Counted from the first letter of the stretch, positions 1-8,274 are shown. The stretch: 33,922 nt of DNA from Lachnoclostridium sp. (GCA_023667185.1 JAMPAP010000011.1:1-33922), one strand, 5' to 3'. Notes: generated by a model not told the origin, from the sequence alone. Translations and numbers: made by a program.

Positions 1-40
1 ATCGTTATTTTTCTTAAAAAAATTCACAAATCAAATTAGT

Positions 41-874
41 TTAGACAACTTCAATTATAAAATCTTGATATAAATCGTCAAAAAAGGTATCAGCTTCATT
101 TTTTCCCCTGCCATCAGAATTACTAAGTAATTCATGACAACCTATGGCAGAAAGTTCAGCAAAATAATCATGCAAGCGTCGTTGTTCGTTATCGTCAAAT
201 GCTTCTTTTACATAGGAATTAAAACTGGATGTTGCATCTAATGGACGATATGGAGGGTCAAAATAAAAGAAAGTATATCCAGCGATATAGTCACGTGTAT
301 GGCTAAAATCGCCATTAAGAATCTCTACACGCTTAAGTATTTCACTATCAGCCATAATCAGCGAATCATCACATATTGTCGGATTAGGATATTTCCCGAA
401 AGGAACATTAAATCCGCCCTTTGAATTTTCTCTATACAAGCCATTGAAGCACGTCCTATTCATGAAAATCATATATGCTGCTTCTTCAATAGCCGTCAAA
501 TTATCGTTGTTGAATCTATTGCGAATATTGAGATATAGGTCTTTTTGTGCATCATAATCAGCCAACTCCTTGTATTTAAATTGCAATTCTGTCAGGTATT
601 CAATCAATGGGATTGGCTGTTCTCGTATTACTCTATATGTATTTACAAGGTGTGGATTAATATCATTGATTATAGCTCTCTTTATATTTGGGTATTTTTG
701 TAGCATAAAGAAAAGCATAGCTCCACCTCCCACAAATGGTTCGATGTAGGTAATCTCTTTCTCCCGGCTGAAGGACTCGGGTAGGAACGAGTCAATAGTC
801 GGTAGCAATTGTGTCTTGCCACCAGCCCATTTGAGGAAGGGTTTTGCCTTAACTTTAGTCATAGTTTGTATCAT
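41..874 (-). CDS. DNA adenine methyltransferase, DpnIIA/Dam type, C-terminus apparently missing
   Basis: This protein would transfer a methyl group from S-adenosylmethionine to the N6 of adenine; the family (MTase D12, alpha class) usually targets GATC. The 277 residues show KWAGGK at 15-20, the SAM-binding PFVGGGAM at 46-53, the family segment NRTCFNGLYREN at 139-150, and catalytic DPPY at 206-209. The ORF stops right after LYQDFIIEVV. Dam and DpnM relatives, as I recall them, continue there for about 25 residues carrying a conserved NSN...RG stretch, so the tail looks lost. Only 40 bases remain before the window edge and I could not read the missing tail in any frame there. The gene is AT-rich compared with the housekeeping genes, which suggests transfer. 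No restriction endonuclease is visible, but a partner could lie just outside. Family call is sure; activity and exact specificity are not. Confidence 0.88.
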   Translation of the reverse strand: MIQTMTKVKAKPFLKWAGGKTQLLPTIDSFLPESFSREKEITYIEPFVGGGAMLFFMLQKYPNIKRAIINDINPHLVNTYRVIREQPIPLIEYLTELQFKYKELADYDAQKDLYLNIRNRFNNDNLTAIEEAAYMIFMNRTCFNGLYRENSKGGFNVPFGKYPNPTICDDSLIMADSEILKRVEILNGDFSHTRDYIAGYTFFYFDPPYRPLDATSSFNSYVKEAFDDNEQRRLHDYFAELSAIGCHELLSNSDGRGKNEADTFFDDLYQDFIIEVV

Positions 875-940
875 TATAGAAATCTAAAGCTGTATGTCTT
901 TTTATTTCATGGTGATATATCAGCGAAAATTGCCGTTAGG

Positions 941-994
941 TGACGATTAAAAAATAACATAGAAAAGTTTACCATGTTATTTTTTTAATCGTCA
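941..994. repeat. Long near-perfect inverted repeat in the methyltransferase leader
   Basis: Arms at 941-960 and 974-994 are reverse complements except for one extra base in the A/T run, with a 13-base loop between. The flanks (about 922-940 and 1009-1024) are also loosely complementary, so the structure may be longer. It lies just downstream of the predicted methyltransferase promoter, so the transcript would begin almost directly with this hairpin. It could be an attenuator, an RNA-stability element, a protein-binding site or a remnant of a small mobile element; the sequence does not decide. Confidence 0.75.
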
Positions 995-1002
995 CTAGAG
1001 TG

Positions 1003-1032
1003 CAAAGATAACGAAATTTTCCGCCAGTGCAA
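1003..1032 (-). promoter_or_regulatory. Bacteroidota-type promoter for the methyltransferase
   Basis: On the minus strand TTG (1030-1032) is followed after 19 bases by TATCTTTG (1003-1010), matching the Bacteroidota -33 TTG / -7 TAnnTTTG consensus. The start point would be near 997, immediately before the inverted repeat and about 120 bases before the start codon. Confidence 0.6.
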
Positions 1033-1075
1033 TACTTTTATGACATTAGAAAATGTAATGAAAGGGGGGATGTAT

Positions 1076-1107
1076 AAAAAGCCGGGCGAGGGATCGTCCG
1101 GCTTTTT
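1076..1107 (-). terminator. Rho-independent terminator after the TPR gene
   Basis: A stem begins AAAAAGCCGG at 1076 and closes with CCGGCTTTTT at 1107, with further inner pairing (GCGA with TCGT, including one G-U pair). A/T runs on both sides allow it to work in either direction. It follows the stop of the TPR gene at 1129. Confidence 0.8.
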
Positions 1108-1128
1108 GGGGAGTATGGTGTGGAGGGA

Positions 1129-1803
1129 TTATTCGGCTTTTTCAGCGCGCTTAAGGTATTTGTCGATGTCGATACCGTTTTCACGACCGAAGTTAGGATA
1201 TTTGGTCATGATTTCCTTGTAAGCGGCGGCTTCAGCTTTGTAATCTTTGAGCTCGCGATACACGGTGGCTTCCTTGATGAGGAAGGCGGGAGTGTAATGA
1301 GGATTGTTGTCAGAGAGTTTTACGGCCTCTTTGAAGCAGCTGATGGCTTTGTCGTACTGCTTGAGGTTGACGTAGCAGTCACCCATGAGAGAGCGTGACG
1401 AAGCACCTATGATGCTCTCGGTGGGGTCATAGTCATCGAGATATTTGATAGCCTCTTCATATTTGCCGTCCTTATAGAGGAGGATAGCGGCATTGAGGTT
1501 AGCGAGGTTACCTGCAGCGAAGGAGTGGTTAGCAGCTACTTCCTGATATTTGGCAAGAGCGATAGAGTCATTGCCGAGAGCGAGCTCGATGTCAGCTTGA
1601 CCGAGAGCCTTGGAAGCAGCGGCCTTGGAGGGCTGATGGAAAGCATAGAAGTAGATAAGCACGACGCAAACCACAGCAGCTACAGCCACGCAGGTCCATA
1701 CGATAACTTTAGGATTGTTCTGCACTTTTTCGCCGATGCCGGTGAGGGTGTCGTTGACCTCGTCGATTGATGTGCGGGTTTCTTCGGGTTGGTGTTTTGC
1801 CAT
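1129..1803 (-). CDS. Membrane-anchored tetratricopeptide repeat protein
   Basis: 224 residues. A polar N-terminus of about 32 residues precedes one hydrophobic segment (about 33-54), then helical TPR-like repeats fill the rest, for example LGDxxxALAKYQEVA, LMGDCYVNLKQYDKAISCFKEAVKL and YRELKDYKAEAAAYKEIMTKYP-type units. This layout (single anchor plus periplasmic TPRs) recalls YfgM-type proteins, which assist envelope protein folding, but that link is only by architecture. It has its own promoter-like box and its own terminator, so it is probably transcribed alone rather than with dsbD upstream. The role is a protein-protein scaffold; the partner is unknown. Confidence 0.85.
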   Translation of the reverse strand: MAKHQPEETRTSIDEVNDTLTGIGEKVQNNPKVIVWTCVAVAAVVCVVLIYFYAFHQPSKAAASKALGQADIELALGNDSIALAKYQEVAANHSFAAGNLANLNAAILLYKDGKYEEAIKYLDDYDPTESIIGASSRSLMGDCYVNLKQYDKAISCFKEAVKLSDNNPHYTPAFLIKEATVYRELKDYKAEAAAYKEIMTKYPNFGRENGIDIDKYLKRAEKAE

Positions 1804-1844
1804 TGTTATGTTATATTTTATGTTTCAGAGTTTTTTACAGTTTG

Positions 1845-1852
1845 CAAAATTA
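1845..1852 (-). promoter_or_regulatory. -7 box for the TPR gene
   Basis: TAATTTTG on the minus strand fits TAnnTTTG and lies about 40 bases before the start codon. I see no clear -33 TTG at the right distance. Confidence 0.4.
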
Positions 1853-1891
1853 ATTGTTTCTTCTCAAAAATGAAAATTTTCCGCTAAATAA

Positions 1892-3850
1892 TTAGTGATT
1901 GGCATAGTTATGGATGCCTGTTTCGAGCCATTCTACAAATTTTGCTACGTTTTCGTCATAGGAATAGGCATGATTCAGGGGCTGACCCTGGTTGTCGAGA
2001 ATCACATAGTAAGGCTGTGTATTGGCGCCAAACTTGCTGCGCTGGAGGTAGCTCCACTTGTCGCCTACGGTGGTGATTTTCACTTTGCGGGAGTTTTCAG
2101 TGACGGTGTAGGGGTGCTCGAGATCAGCTTTTTCGTCGACCATCAGCTTGATGAGCACAAAGTTTTCCTTTATCAGTGAAGCCACTTCCTGGGTGTCAAA
2201 CACTGCACCCTCCATCTTGCGGCAGTTTACGCAGCCATGGCCTGAGAAGTCGATCAATACGGGGCGGTTAGCTTCGGCGGCGTATGCCATGCCTTCGTCA
2301 TAATCATGGAATTCGCGGAACTGCCCGCCGGCATAGAGGTTGAAGTCCTGGGTGTAGAGTGGCGGTACAAACGCGCTTACGCCCTTGAGGGGTGCGCCCC
2401 ACAAGCCCGGCACGAGATATACGGCAAGGCTTAGCGATGCCAATGCAAGGAAGAATCGTGGTATCGACACATGATCGAGATCGCTGTCATGGCTGAATTT
2501 TATCTTGCCAAGAAGGTACATCCCGAGCAAGATGAAGATTACCACCCAGAGAGCTATGAAAATCTCGCGGTCGAGTATACGCCATCCGTAAGCAAGGTCG
2601 GCCACGGAGAGGAATTTCAGCGAGAGCGCGAGCTCCAGGAAGCCAAGCACCACCTTGACAGAGTTGAGCCAGCTGCCCGAGCGGGGCATCTCCTTAAGCC
2701 ATGAGGGGAACACTGCAAAGAGCGTGAACGGTATAGCTAACGCGAGGGCAAAAGCACCCATACCTATTGCCGGGCCTACGATTTCACCTTCAGAGGCCGC
2801 CTGCACAAGGAGTGTACCGATGATGGGGCCGGTGCATGAGAATGATACCAGAGCAAGGGTGAAGGCCATAAAGAAGATGCTGAGCATTCCGCTTGTACGC
2901 TCCACCTTGCCATCCATGGCATTACTCCAGCTCGAAGGGAGGGTGATGTCAAATGCTCCGAAGAACGATATGGCAAACACTACGAGCAGGGCGAAAAATA
3001 TGAGGTTGAAAACGGCGTTGGTCGAGAGCTCATTGAGTTTTCCCGAGCCGAAGAAGAATGTGATAATAAGGCCGAGAGCGAGGTATATTACCACGATTGA
3101 GAGCCCATAGATCACGGCATCGCGAATGGAGCGCGAGCGTGAGCCGCTTTTCTTGAGGAAGAAGCTGACTGTCAGCGGTATCATAGGCCATACGCAAGGG
3201 GTCATCAAAGCGAGCAGTCCACCCATGAAACCCCATATGAATATGTACCACGCTGATGAGTCAGAGGATGTATCGCCTTCACCTGCAGGCATTTCCACCG
3301 GAGCCCATAGGTCAACGGAGGTTCCGGCTGTGGAATGAGCTGATGCGGTGGTGGCGGCTATTGTATCAGCCGAAGCTGTATCCTCAGAAGCGGTAGCCGT
3401 GGAGCCGTATTCAAATTCCACTTTCGACGGTGCCATGCAGGCGCTGTCGTTGCATCCCTGAAACGATATTGTACCGGCCAGAGCAAACGATTTGGGGTCA
3501 GTTATCTCAAAGCGCTGTGTAAGCGTAACGTCGTCTTCCCACCACGACAAGCGCAGATGAAACACCATATCCACTTTCTCCTCAGGAGTCGTCGAGAAAG
3601 TAAGGGTGCCCACGGGGCGGCATCCCTTCATCTCGGTATAATCAATTGAGGTAGGACGCGGGCCGCCGTCGGGCAGCTCTGTTCCGTAGAGATGCCATCC
3701 TTTGTCTACTTCTGCTTTCATGATAAGTTCACCCTCGGTGGATGAAATATGCTTGAAGTCAGTGGTCCAGCGAATAGGGTTGGCCATCTGAGCCGAGGCA
3801 AAGATAGCCGAGGCGAAGATAGCGACGAGCAGTAACAGTTTGCGTGTCAT
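1892..3850 (-). CDS. dsbD: Thiol:disulfide interchange protein DsbD (cytochrome c biogenesis-type reductase)
   Basis: DsbD carries electrons from cytoplasmic thioredoxin across the inner membrane to periplasmic disulfide isomerases and cytochrome c maturation proteins. All three modules are present in 652 residues: signal peptide (1-20); N-terminal immunoglobulin-like domain with the pair C133/C138 (GCNDSAC); a multi-span membrane domain (about 200-480) with C219 in TPCVWPMIP and C339 in SCTGPIIG; and a C-terminal thioredoxin-like domain with C540-VN-C543. So all six working cysteines are there. A low-complexity Thr/Ser/Ala linker (about 150-180) joins the first two. Its start overlaps the stop of the upstream sensor-domain gene by one base (TAATG), which implies translational coupling. 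It is the last gene of the aroA-led operon. Confidence 0.96.
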   Translation of the reverse strand: MTRKLLLLVAIFASAIFASAQMANPIRWTTDFKHISSTEGELIMKAEVDKGWHLYGTELPDGGPRPTSIDYTEMKGCRPVGTLTFSTTPEEKVDMVFHLRLSWWEDDVTLTQRFEITDPKSFALAGTISFQGCNDSACMAPSKVEFEYGSTATASEDTASADTIAATTASAHSTAGTSVDLWAPVEMPAGEGDTSSDSSAWYIFIWGFMGGLLALMTPCVWPMIPLTVSFFLKKSGSRSRSIRDAVIYGLSIVVIYLALGLIITFFFGSGKLNELSTNAVFNLIFFALLVVFAISFFGAFDITLPSSWSNAMDGKVERTSGMLSIFFMAFTLALVSFSCTGPIIGTLLVQAASEGEIVGPAIGMGAFALALAIPFTLFAVFPSWLKEMPRSGSWLNSVKVVLGFLELALSLKFLSVADLAYGWRILDREIFIALWVVIFILLGMYLLGKIKFSHDSDLDHVSIPRFFLALASLSLAVYLVPGLWGAPLKGVSAFVPPLYTQDFNLYAGGQFREFHDYDEGMAYAAEANRPVLIDFSGHGCVNCRKMEGAVFDTQEVASLIKENFVLIKLMVDEKADLEHPYTVTENSRKVKITTVGDKWSYLQRSKFGANTQPYYVILDNQGQPLNHAYSYDENVAKFVEWLETGIHNYANH

Positions 3851-4320
3851 TATTTTTTAGGTTTTATTACACGGGAGAGATTTACGGTTGATGGGGGAAG
3901 GCAGGTCTGGTCGTTGCATCCCATAAAGGTCACTTTCACCTCAATTTTGCCGGGAGCTTCAGGCGATGAAGTGGTGAACGTGCGGGTAAATGTTACGGTG
4001 GTATCCCACCATGAGAGGGTCACTCCGAAGAGCGGATCCTCTTTCTCCACCACCGTAGCTGACGGGCGAAGGCCTGAAGTCCATGTAAGTGACTTGGGAT
4101 GAGATATTTCGATGGATGTAGCTTTGGAACCGGCATTTTCAGGAAGGTTAGTGGAATAGAGATGCCATCCGTCGGCCACCTCGGCTGTAATGGTCATCAC
4201 ACCCTCAGTCTCTGATGTCATCCGGGCGGTCATATACCATTCAATAGGCTTCGGAGCCTGCGCTAAAGCCACAGCCGTCATCACGGCTGCCATTGCAAAG
4301 AAAAGTATGATTCGTTTCAT
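3850..4320 (-). CDS. Stand-alone DsbD N-terminal (alpha) domain protein
   Basis: 156 residues with a signal peptide (about 1-20) and one domain that parallels the N-terminal domain of the adjacent DsbD: GWHLYSTNLP against GWHLYGTELP, LSWWDTTVT against LSWWEDDVT, and GCNDQTC (C135/C140) against GCNDSAC. There is no membrane domain or thioredoxin domain. By family knowledge such a domain would accept electrons from DsbD in the periplasm and pass them to client proteins. It likely arose by tandem duplication of the neighbour's 5' end. Its start shares four bases (ATGA) with the stop of the permease upstream, and its stop overlaps dsbD by one base. Confidence 0.88.
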   Translation of the reverse strand: MKRIILFFAMAAVMTAVALAQAPKPIEWYMTARMTSETEGVMTITAEVADGWHLYSTNLPENAGSKATSIEISHPKSLTWTSGLRPSATVVEKEDPLFGVTLSWWDTTVTFTRTFTTSSPEAPGKIEVKVTFMGCNDQTCLPPSTVNLSRVIKPKK

Positions 4321-5132
4321 AAAGATTTTTTATTTTGCAAAGATACGAAAATTTTACAGACAATATAAGCCATAATCATGACTATAACTATCAGGGCTGA
4401 ACAGGGGACGTCAATTACGGTTGCGAGCATCAATCCTGACATACTGCATACTACTGATATGATTATCGAAAGGAGCATTATCGAGCGGTAACGTGTGCTG
4501 AACAACTCGGCAGTCATCGTAGGGAGCGAAAGCATCGACATCAGCAGCATTATTCCCACCATCCTGATGGTCAACACGATACAGATTGCCGTCATGAGCG
4601 TCATAAACATCGATATCACCCCTGCTTGCAGACCTCGTACGCGGGCAAAGTCAGCGTCAAACGACACAAGGATTATCTTGTTGATACCCACGGCCATAAC
4701 ACCTATCAATATTATCGTATAGAGGGCAAAGGAAATAATATCGGCCGTAGTCACCGTCAGGATATTACCGAAAAGAAATGAATTGAGCTCAGGCACATAA
4801 CCCGGCGTTAGAAATACAAACAGCACACCGAGCGCCATACCTAATGCCCACACAACGGCTATAGCGGAGTCCTCACGGATACGGCGGTCATGCGCCATCC
4901 ACTCTACACCGATAGCCGAGGCGGCTGCAAACAGTATAGCGGTCACCACCGGATTTATCCCCATGAAATAACCTAAACCGAGGCCGCCAAACGAAGCGTG
5001 GGTAATACCTCCGGATATGGCCACCATGCGGCGCGTCACCACGTAGGTACCGATGATGGCCGAGCTGATGGCGATCAGTATCAATCCTATCAGCGCGTTG
5101 CGGAAGAAGTCGTATTCAAGCAGATGTAGCAT
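4317..5132 (-). CDS. Metal ABC transporter permease, ABC-3 family (ZnuB/MntB-like)
   Basis: Integral membrane subunit of a zinc/manganese-type uptake transporter. 271 residues, almost wholly hydrophobic, with about eight or nine membrane spans and the family segment with GGITHASFGGLGLGYFMG near residues 36-53. The reading frame stays open upstream to 5177, but the methionine at 5132 begins MLHLLEYDFFRNALIG, typical of the family, and it sits 8 bases after the upstream stop, so I use that start. Neither the ATPase nor the substrate-binding protein that such a permease needs is nearby, so partners must be elsewhere. The metal cannot be told from the sequence. Confidence 0.9.
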   Translation of the reverse strand: MLHLLEYDFFRNALIGLILIAISSAIIGTYVVTRRMVAISGGITHASFGGLGLGYFMGINPVVTAILFAAASAIGVEWMAHDRRIREDSAIAVVWALGMALGVLFVFLTPGYVPELNSFLFGNILTVTTADIISFALYTIILIGVMAVGINKIILVSFDADFARVRGLQAGVISMFMTLMTAICIVLTIRMVGIMLLMSMLSLPTMTAELFSTRYRSIMLLSIIISVVCSMSGLMLATVIDVPCSALIVIVMIMAYIVCKIFVSLQNKKSL

Positions 5133-5140
5133 AATATCAC

Positions 5141-5536
5141 TTACAGTTCTTTGCTCTCCGAGGCGAGCATGAGCCACTCATCGCGTATCGGATCAGGCAT
5201 CTTGATGCCGCGGGCCTCGAGACTGTAGCCCCATGACTCCACATCCGAAGGGAGAAGCGTGAAAAGCACTTCGCGGAATTCCTCAATCTCGTCAGAGGTA
5301 TAGTCACCGGATTCGCGTCCACGAAACCGGTCGAGCTCCTCGTCGTCAAAATAGAGCGGTTCTTCGTTGACGCGGGCTATTTTCTCGCACACCTCGTGCA
5401 GCCCGCAGCATCCCTCAGGCCGCTGTTCCTCTGCCTGCCTGGCAGCAGCTTCTTCGGGGGTGTCGGGCTTGTGGGTGAGATAGAGTATCAGTCCGGCAAG
5501 AAGTGTTATGGCAAGTATAATCAGAGCACCTGTCAT
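5141..5536 (-). CDS. Small single-span membrane protein, conserved hypothetical
   Basis: 131 residues: a hydrophobic N-terminal segment (about 3-22), then a charged soluble part with CCGLHEVC (about 43-50) and an acidic, helix-rich C-terminal half. The clustered cysteines could bind a metal or a cofactor, but this is only suggested by spacing. I do not recognise a named family with certainty. It overlaps aroA by four bases (ATGA) and is followed after 8 bases by the permease, so it is co-transcribed with both. Confidence 0.75.
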   Translation of the reverse strand: MTGALIILAITLLAGLILYLTHKPDTPEEAAARQAEEQRPEGCCGLHEVCEKIARVNEEPLYFDDEELDRFRGRESGDYTSDEIEEFREVLFTLLPSDVESWGYSLEARGIKMPDPIRDEWLMLASESKEL

Positions 5537-6816
5537 GATTCGGCATCCTCGTCCTCCTGTACGGGCAGAGGAGCATCACCATCGAGAAGGGTGAAGCCGG
5601 CGTTCTGAAGTTCGTCCCAGAATGCAGGGTATGACTTCGTTACAGTCTCTACATCCTCCACTACGATGCCGGGCATCAAGATTGATACGGGCGCAAGAGC
5701 CATGGCCATGCGATGGTCACCGTATGTGGCAAATCGCGGCAGCTCGGTAATGGGGCGACGGCGGCCATCCCATAGCAGCTCGCCTGCAGCGGGCCGCTCA
5801 AGCATAGCGCCTACCTTTGCCATCTCCTTAACGAGAGCCTCCACGCGGTCACACTCCTTTATCGACAATGTGGACAATCCCGTGAAATGAAACGGCATAC
5901 CTAGCATACAGCATGTCACCGCAGCAGCCTGCACAAGGTCAGGATTAGGCGAAAAGTCATGGTCAAGGCGGGCATCGGCATCAGGGTGTGCCATCAGTAG
6001 GGGAGAGTCGCCCTCCTCAGGGTGGAAGTCAGTAGCCACGCCGAGGCGGTCGAATATCGCAGCTGCTTCGCGGTCAGGCTGGTGGCTGTCCTCAGGCAGA
6101 TTCTCCACCGCTATTTCGCCGCCAGAGAGGGCTGCCACCTCATACCATGGAGAGGCAGCGCTCCAGTCAGGCTGGATATCAAATTGTGTAGGCTCGTATG
6201 CGGCAGGGCGTATCTCCACAGTGTCGCCGCCATAGAAGTCAGCATCCGCTCCGGCCTGCTCCATCATTTTCATGGTCAGCTTGATATAAGGGAGGGATAC
6301 TATCTCGCCGCGGAGAGTAATCTTCAGTCCCTCAGTCATCAGCGGAGCCACCATCATAATTGCCGAAACAAACTGGGAGCTTACCGAGGCATCCATCGTC
6401 ACATCACCTCCTTCGAGCTTGCGGCCGCGTATCTTCAGCGGTGCATATCCTTCGCTTCCAATATAGTCTATATCAGCGCCGGTAGCCCGCAGCGCTTCCA
6501 CCAGCGGGCCGATGGGACGCTGGCGCATACGCTCGTCGCCATCGATTTTCACTTCCCGCCCGGGCATAGCAGCATAGTAGGCGGTCAGAAAGCGCATGGC
6601 TGTCCCGGCCTGACCTACGTTGACGGTTTCTCCGTCACGAGCTTGAAGCCCCTGAAAAATGGCACGGGTGTCATCGCAGCCGGCCATACCATCCATAGAT
6701 AGCGGCATCCCTGCCAAAGCGTTTATGACAAGCGCACGTGCGCTCATGCTTTTTGACAGCGGCAGCCTGACCGTGGCCTCGATCCATCCGTCAGGCGGAA
6801 ATATTCGGTAGTTCAT
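5533..6816 (-). CDS. aroA: 3-phosphoshikimate 1-carboxyvinyltransferase (EPSP synthase)
   Basis: Joins shikimate 3-phosphate and phosphoenolpyruvate in the sixth step of chorismate synthesis, in the cytoplasm. Over 427 residues the motifs appear in order: LSKSMSAR (20-27, substrate-binding Lys and Arg), GQAGTAMRF (67-75; most enzymes have GNAGT), RQRPIGPL (97-104), SSQ (145-147), KECDR (320-324) and GDHRMAMA (366-373). The C-terminal tail is acidic (EDEDAES). It is the first gene of an overlapping run with a small membrane protein, a metal permease and two DsbD-type genes. There is no metabolic link between these that I can see. Confidence 0.96.
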   Translation of the reverse strand: MNYRIFPPDGWIEATVRLPLSKSMSARALVINALAGMPLSMDGMAGCDDTRAIFQGLQARDGETVNVGQAGTAMRFLTAYYAAMPGREVKIDGDERMRQRPIGPLVEALRATGADIDYIGSEGYAPLKIRGRKLEGGDVTMDASVSSQFVSAIMMVAPLMTEGLKITLRGEIVSLPYIKLTMKMMEQAGADADFYGGDTVEIRPAAYEPTQFDIQPDWSAASPWYEVAALSGGEIAVENLPEDSHQPDREAAAIFDRLGVATDFHPEEGDSPLLMAHPDADARLDHDFSPNPDLVQAAAVTCCMLGMPFHFTGLSTLSIKECDRVEALVKEMAKVGAMLERPAAGELLWDGRRRPITELPRFATYGDHRMAMALAPVSILMPGIVVEDVETVTKSYPAFWDELQNAGFTLLDGDAPLPVQEDEDAES

Positions 6817-6838
6817 ATAAAATTTCTGTTTTGATTGG

Positions 6839-6846
6839 CAAAATTA
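6839..6846 (-). promoter_or_regulatory. -7 box for the aroA operon
   Basis: TAATTTTG on the minus strand, about 23 bases before the aroA start, fits TAnnTTTG. The -33 element is unclear. It shares the 6817-7061 intergenic region with the divergent OmpA promoter. Confidence 0.4.
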
Positions 6847-6982
6847 TCAAATTTTTCCCGTTGGCGAAAACCTTTCAACTGAAATGAATGTTAATAAGAC
6901 AACCGACGCAAATCAGCACCGGCAAACTATTTATTAAAATTATTAAAAATTTACATTTATTTTAACTATTAGAAAAATTTCT

Positions 6983-6990
6983 TACTTTTG
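6983..6990 (+). promoter_or_regulatory. -7 box for the OmpA-family gene
   Basis: TACTTTTG fits TAnnTTTG and lies in a very AT-rich stretch, which suits a strong outer-membrane-protein promoter. It would give a leader of about 65 bases. No clean -33 TTG is visible. Confidence 0.5.
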
Positions 6991-7061
6991 CATAATCTTT
7001 CGCCCGACCGAAAGAAAAAGACTCAACAAACAATATCAACGTTAATAAATTCACTGGAACA

Positions 7062-8201
7062 ATGAAAAAGTATTTACTACTTACAGCAGCCGTGTCACTA
7101 ATGACCGCCGCTAACGCTCAGACAGCTGTCGAGCACACCAATTTTGGTTCTAACTGGTCAATAGGAGTAGATGGTGGTGTTACAACCCCGCTGACAGGTC
7201 ATGCCTTCTTCGGCAGCATGCGCGGCGCAGTCGGCCTGCACGTTGAGAAGCAGATTTCTCCGGTATTCGGCCTCGGTGTTGAAGGTGTTTTCGGTGTAAA
7301 CACATCTTCGTGGGACAACTACCCCCGCAGCGCTACTGCTTTTGACAACTCTTACGTAGGTCTCTATGGTAAGGCTAATCTTACTGCCCTCTTCTGCGGA
7401 TTCAGCTGCGAGCCTCGTTTCTTCACCCTTGACGCTGTAGCCGGCGCCGGCTGGGGTCACGACTATTGGGCTTCAAGCCAGGATCGTTTCGATTACAACT
7501 ATTTCGCTACAAAAGTTGGTCTTAACTTCAACTTCAACGTATCTCAGAAGGTGACGCTCTCTCTCAAGCCTTCAATCGCATGGCGCATGACCGGCAACGA
7601 TATCGCCCAGACTTCTGCCGGATATGATGTCAAGTCAGCTACATTCAACTGCCTCGTAGGAGTTACCTACAACTTCGGCAAAGGTTTCCCCTGCGTGACC
7701 ATTGTTGACAACTCAGCCGAACTTGCTGCCCTCAACGCCCGCGTCAACGAAATGCGTGCCGCTCTCGACGACACCGCAGCCGCCCTTGCCGCTTCTCAGG
7801 CTAACGCTGCCGAACTCGCCGGTGCTCTCGCTGCTTGCGAGGCTAAGCCCGCTACCGTAGTGAAAGAGACCAGCACTGACCTCAAATCAGTTCGCTACGT
7901 ATTCTTCCGTCTCGGTTCAAGTGTTATCACCGCTGACCAGATGCCTAACGTAGAGATGATCGCCGCTTACATGAAGAATCACCCCAAATCTAAAGTTGTC
8001 ATCAAGGGTTATGCTTCACCTGACGGCTCTATCGAAGTCAACGAACGCCTTGCCAAAGCTCGTGCCGAGAGCGTGAAGAATTCTCTCGTAAAGAAATACA
8101 AAGTGGCTGCTGACCGCATCACCGCTGAAGGTGAAGGCATCGGTACTATGTTTGCCGAAGAGTCATGGAACCGCGTTGCTATCTGTACTATCGACGACTG
8201 A
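7062..8201 (+). CDS. OmpA-family outer-membrane protein
   Basis: 379 residues. A signal peptide (1-19, cut after ANA) is followed by a beta-barrel-like region (about 20-215, alternating aromatic and polar residues), an Ala-rich helical linker (about 220-260) and a C-terminal OmpA-like peptidoglycan-binding domain (about 270-379) with IKGYASPDG, NxxLAKARAESVKN and a terminal WNRVAI stretch. It would anchor the outer membrane to the cell wall. Codon use is strongly C-ending, as in tkt, which is typical of highly expressed genes. It stands alone, with its own promoter and a strong terminator. Confidence 0.93.
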   Translation: MKKYLLLTAAVSLMTAANAQTAVEHTNFGSNWSIGVDGGVTTPLTGHAFFGSMRGAVGLHVEKQISPVFGLGVEGVFGVNTSSWDNYPRSATAFDNSYVGLYGKANLTALFCGFSCEPRFFTLDAVAGAGWGHDYWASSQDRFDYNYFATKVGLNFNFNVSQKVTLSLKPSIAWRMTGNDIAQTSAGYDVKSATFNCLVGVTYNFGKGFPCVTIVDNSAELAALNARVNEMRAALDDTAAALAASQANAAELAGALAACEAKPATVVKETSTDLKSVRYVFFRLGSSVITADQMPNVEMIAAYMKNHPKSKVVIKGYASPDGSIEVNERLAKARAESVKNSLVKKYKVAADRITAEGEGIGTMFAEESWNRVAICTIDD

Positions 8202-8229
8202 TAAATTCTTTGAAAGGTTCTCCAATATG

Positions 8230-8260
8230 GTCCTGTCCCCCCGGGGGCAGGACTTTTTTA
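8230..8260 (+). terminator. Rho-independent terminator after the OmpA gene
   Basis: GTCCTGTCCCC pairs with GGGGGCAGGAC around a short loop, followed at once by a T run (8254-8259). It lies 29 bases after the stop codon. Confidence 0.9.
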
Positions 8261-8274
8261 ATAATTCAAGTTTC

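Noticed and set aside
6022-6702. 226-codon open frame on the plus strand
   Set aside because: It lies wholly inside aroA on the opposite strand; the AroA motifs are clear and the antisense translation has no family-like pattern.
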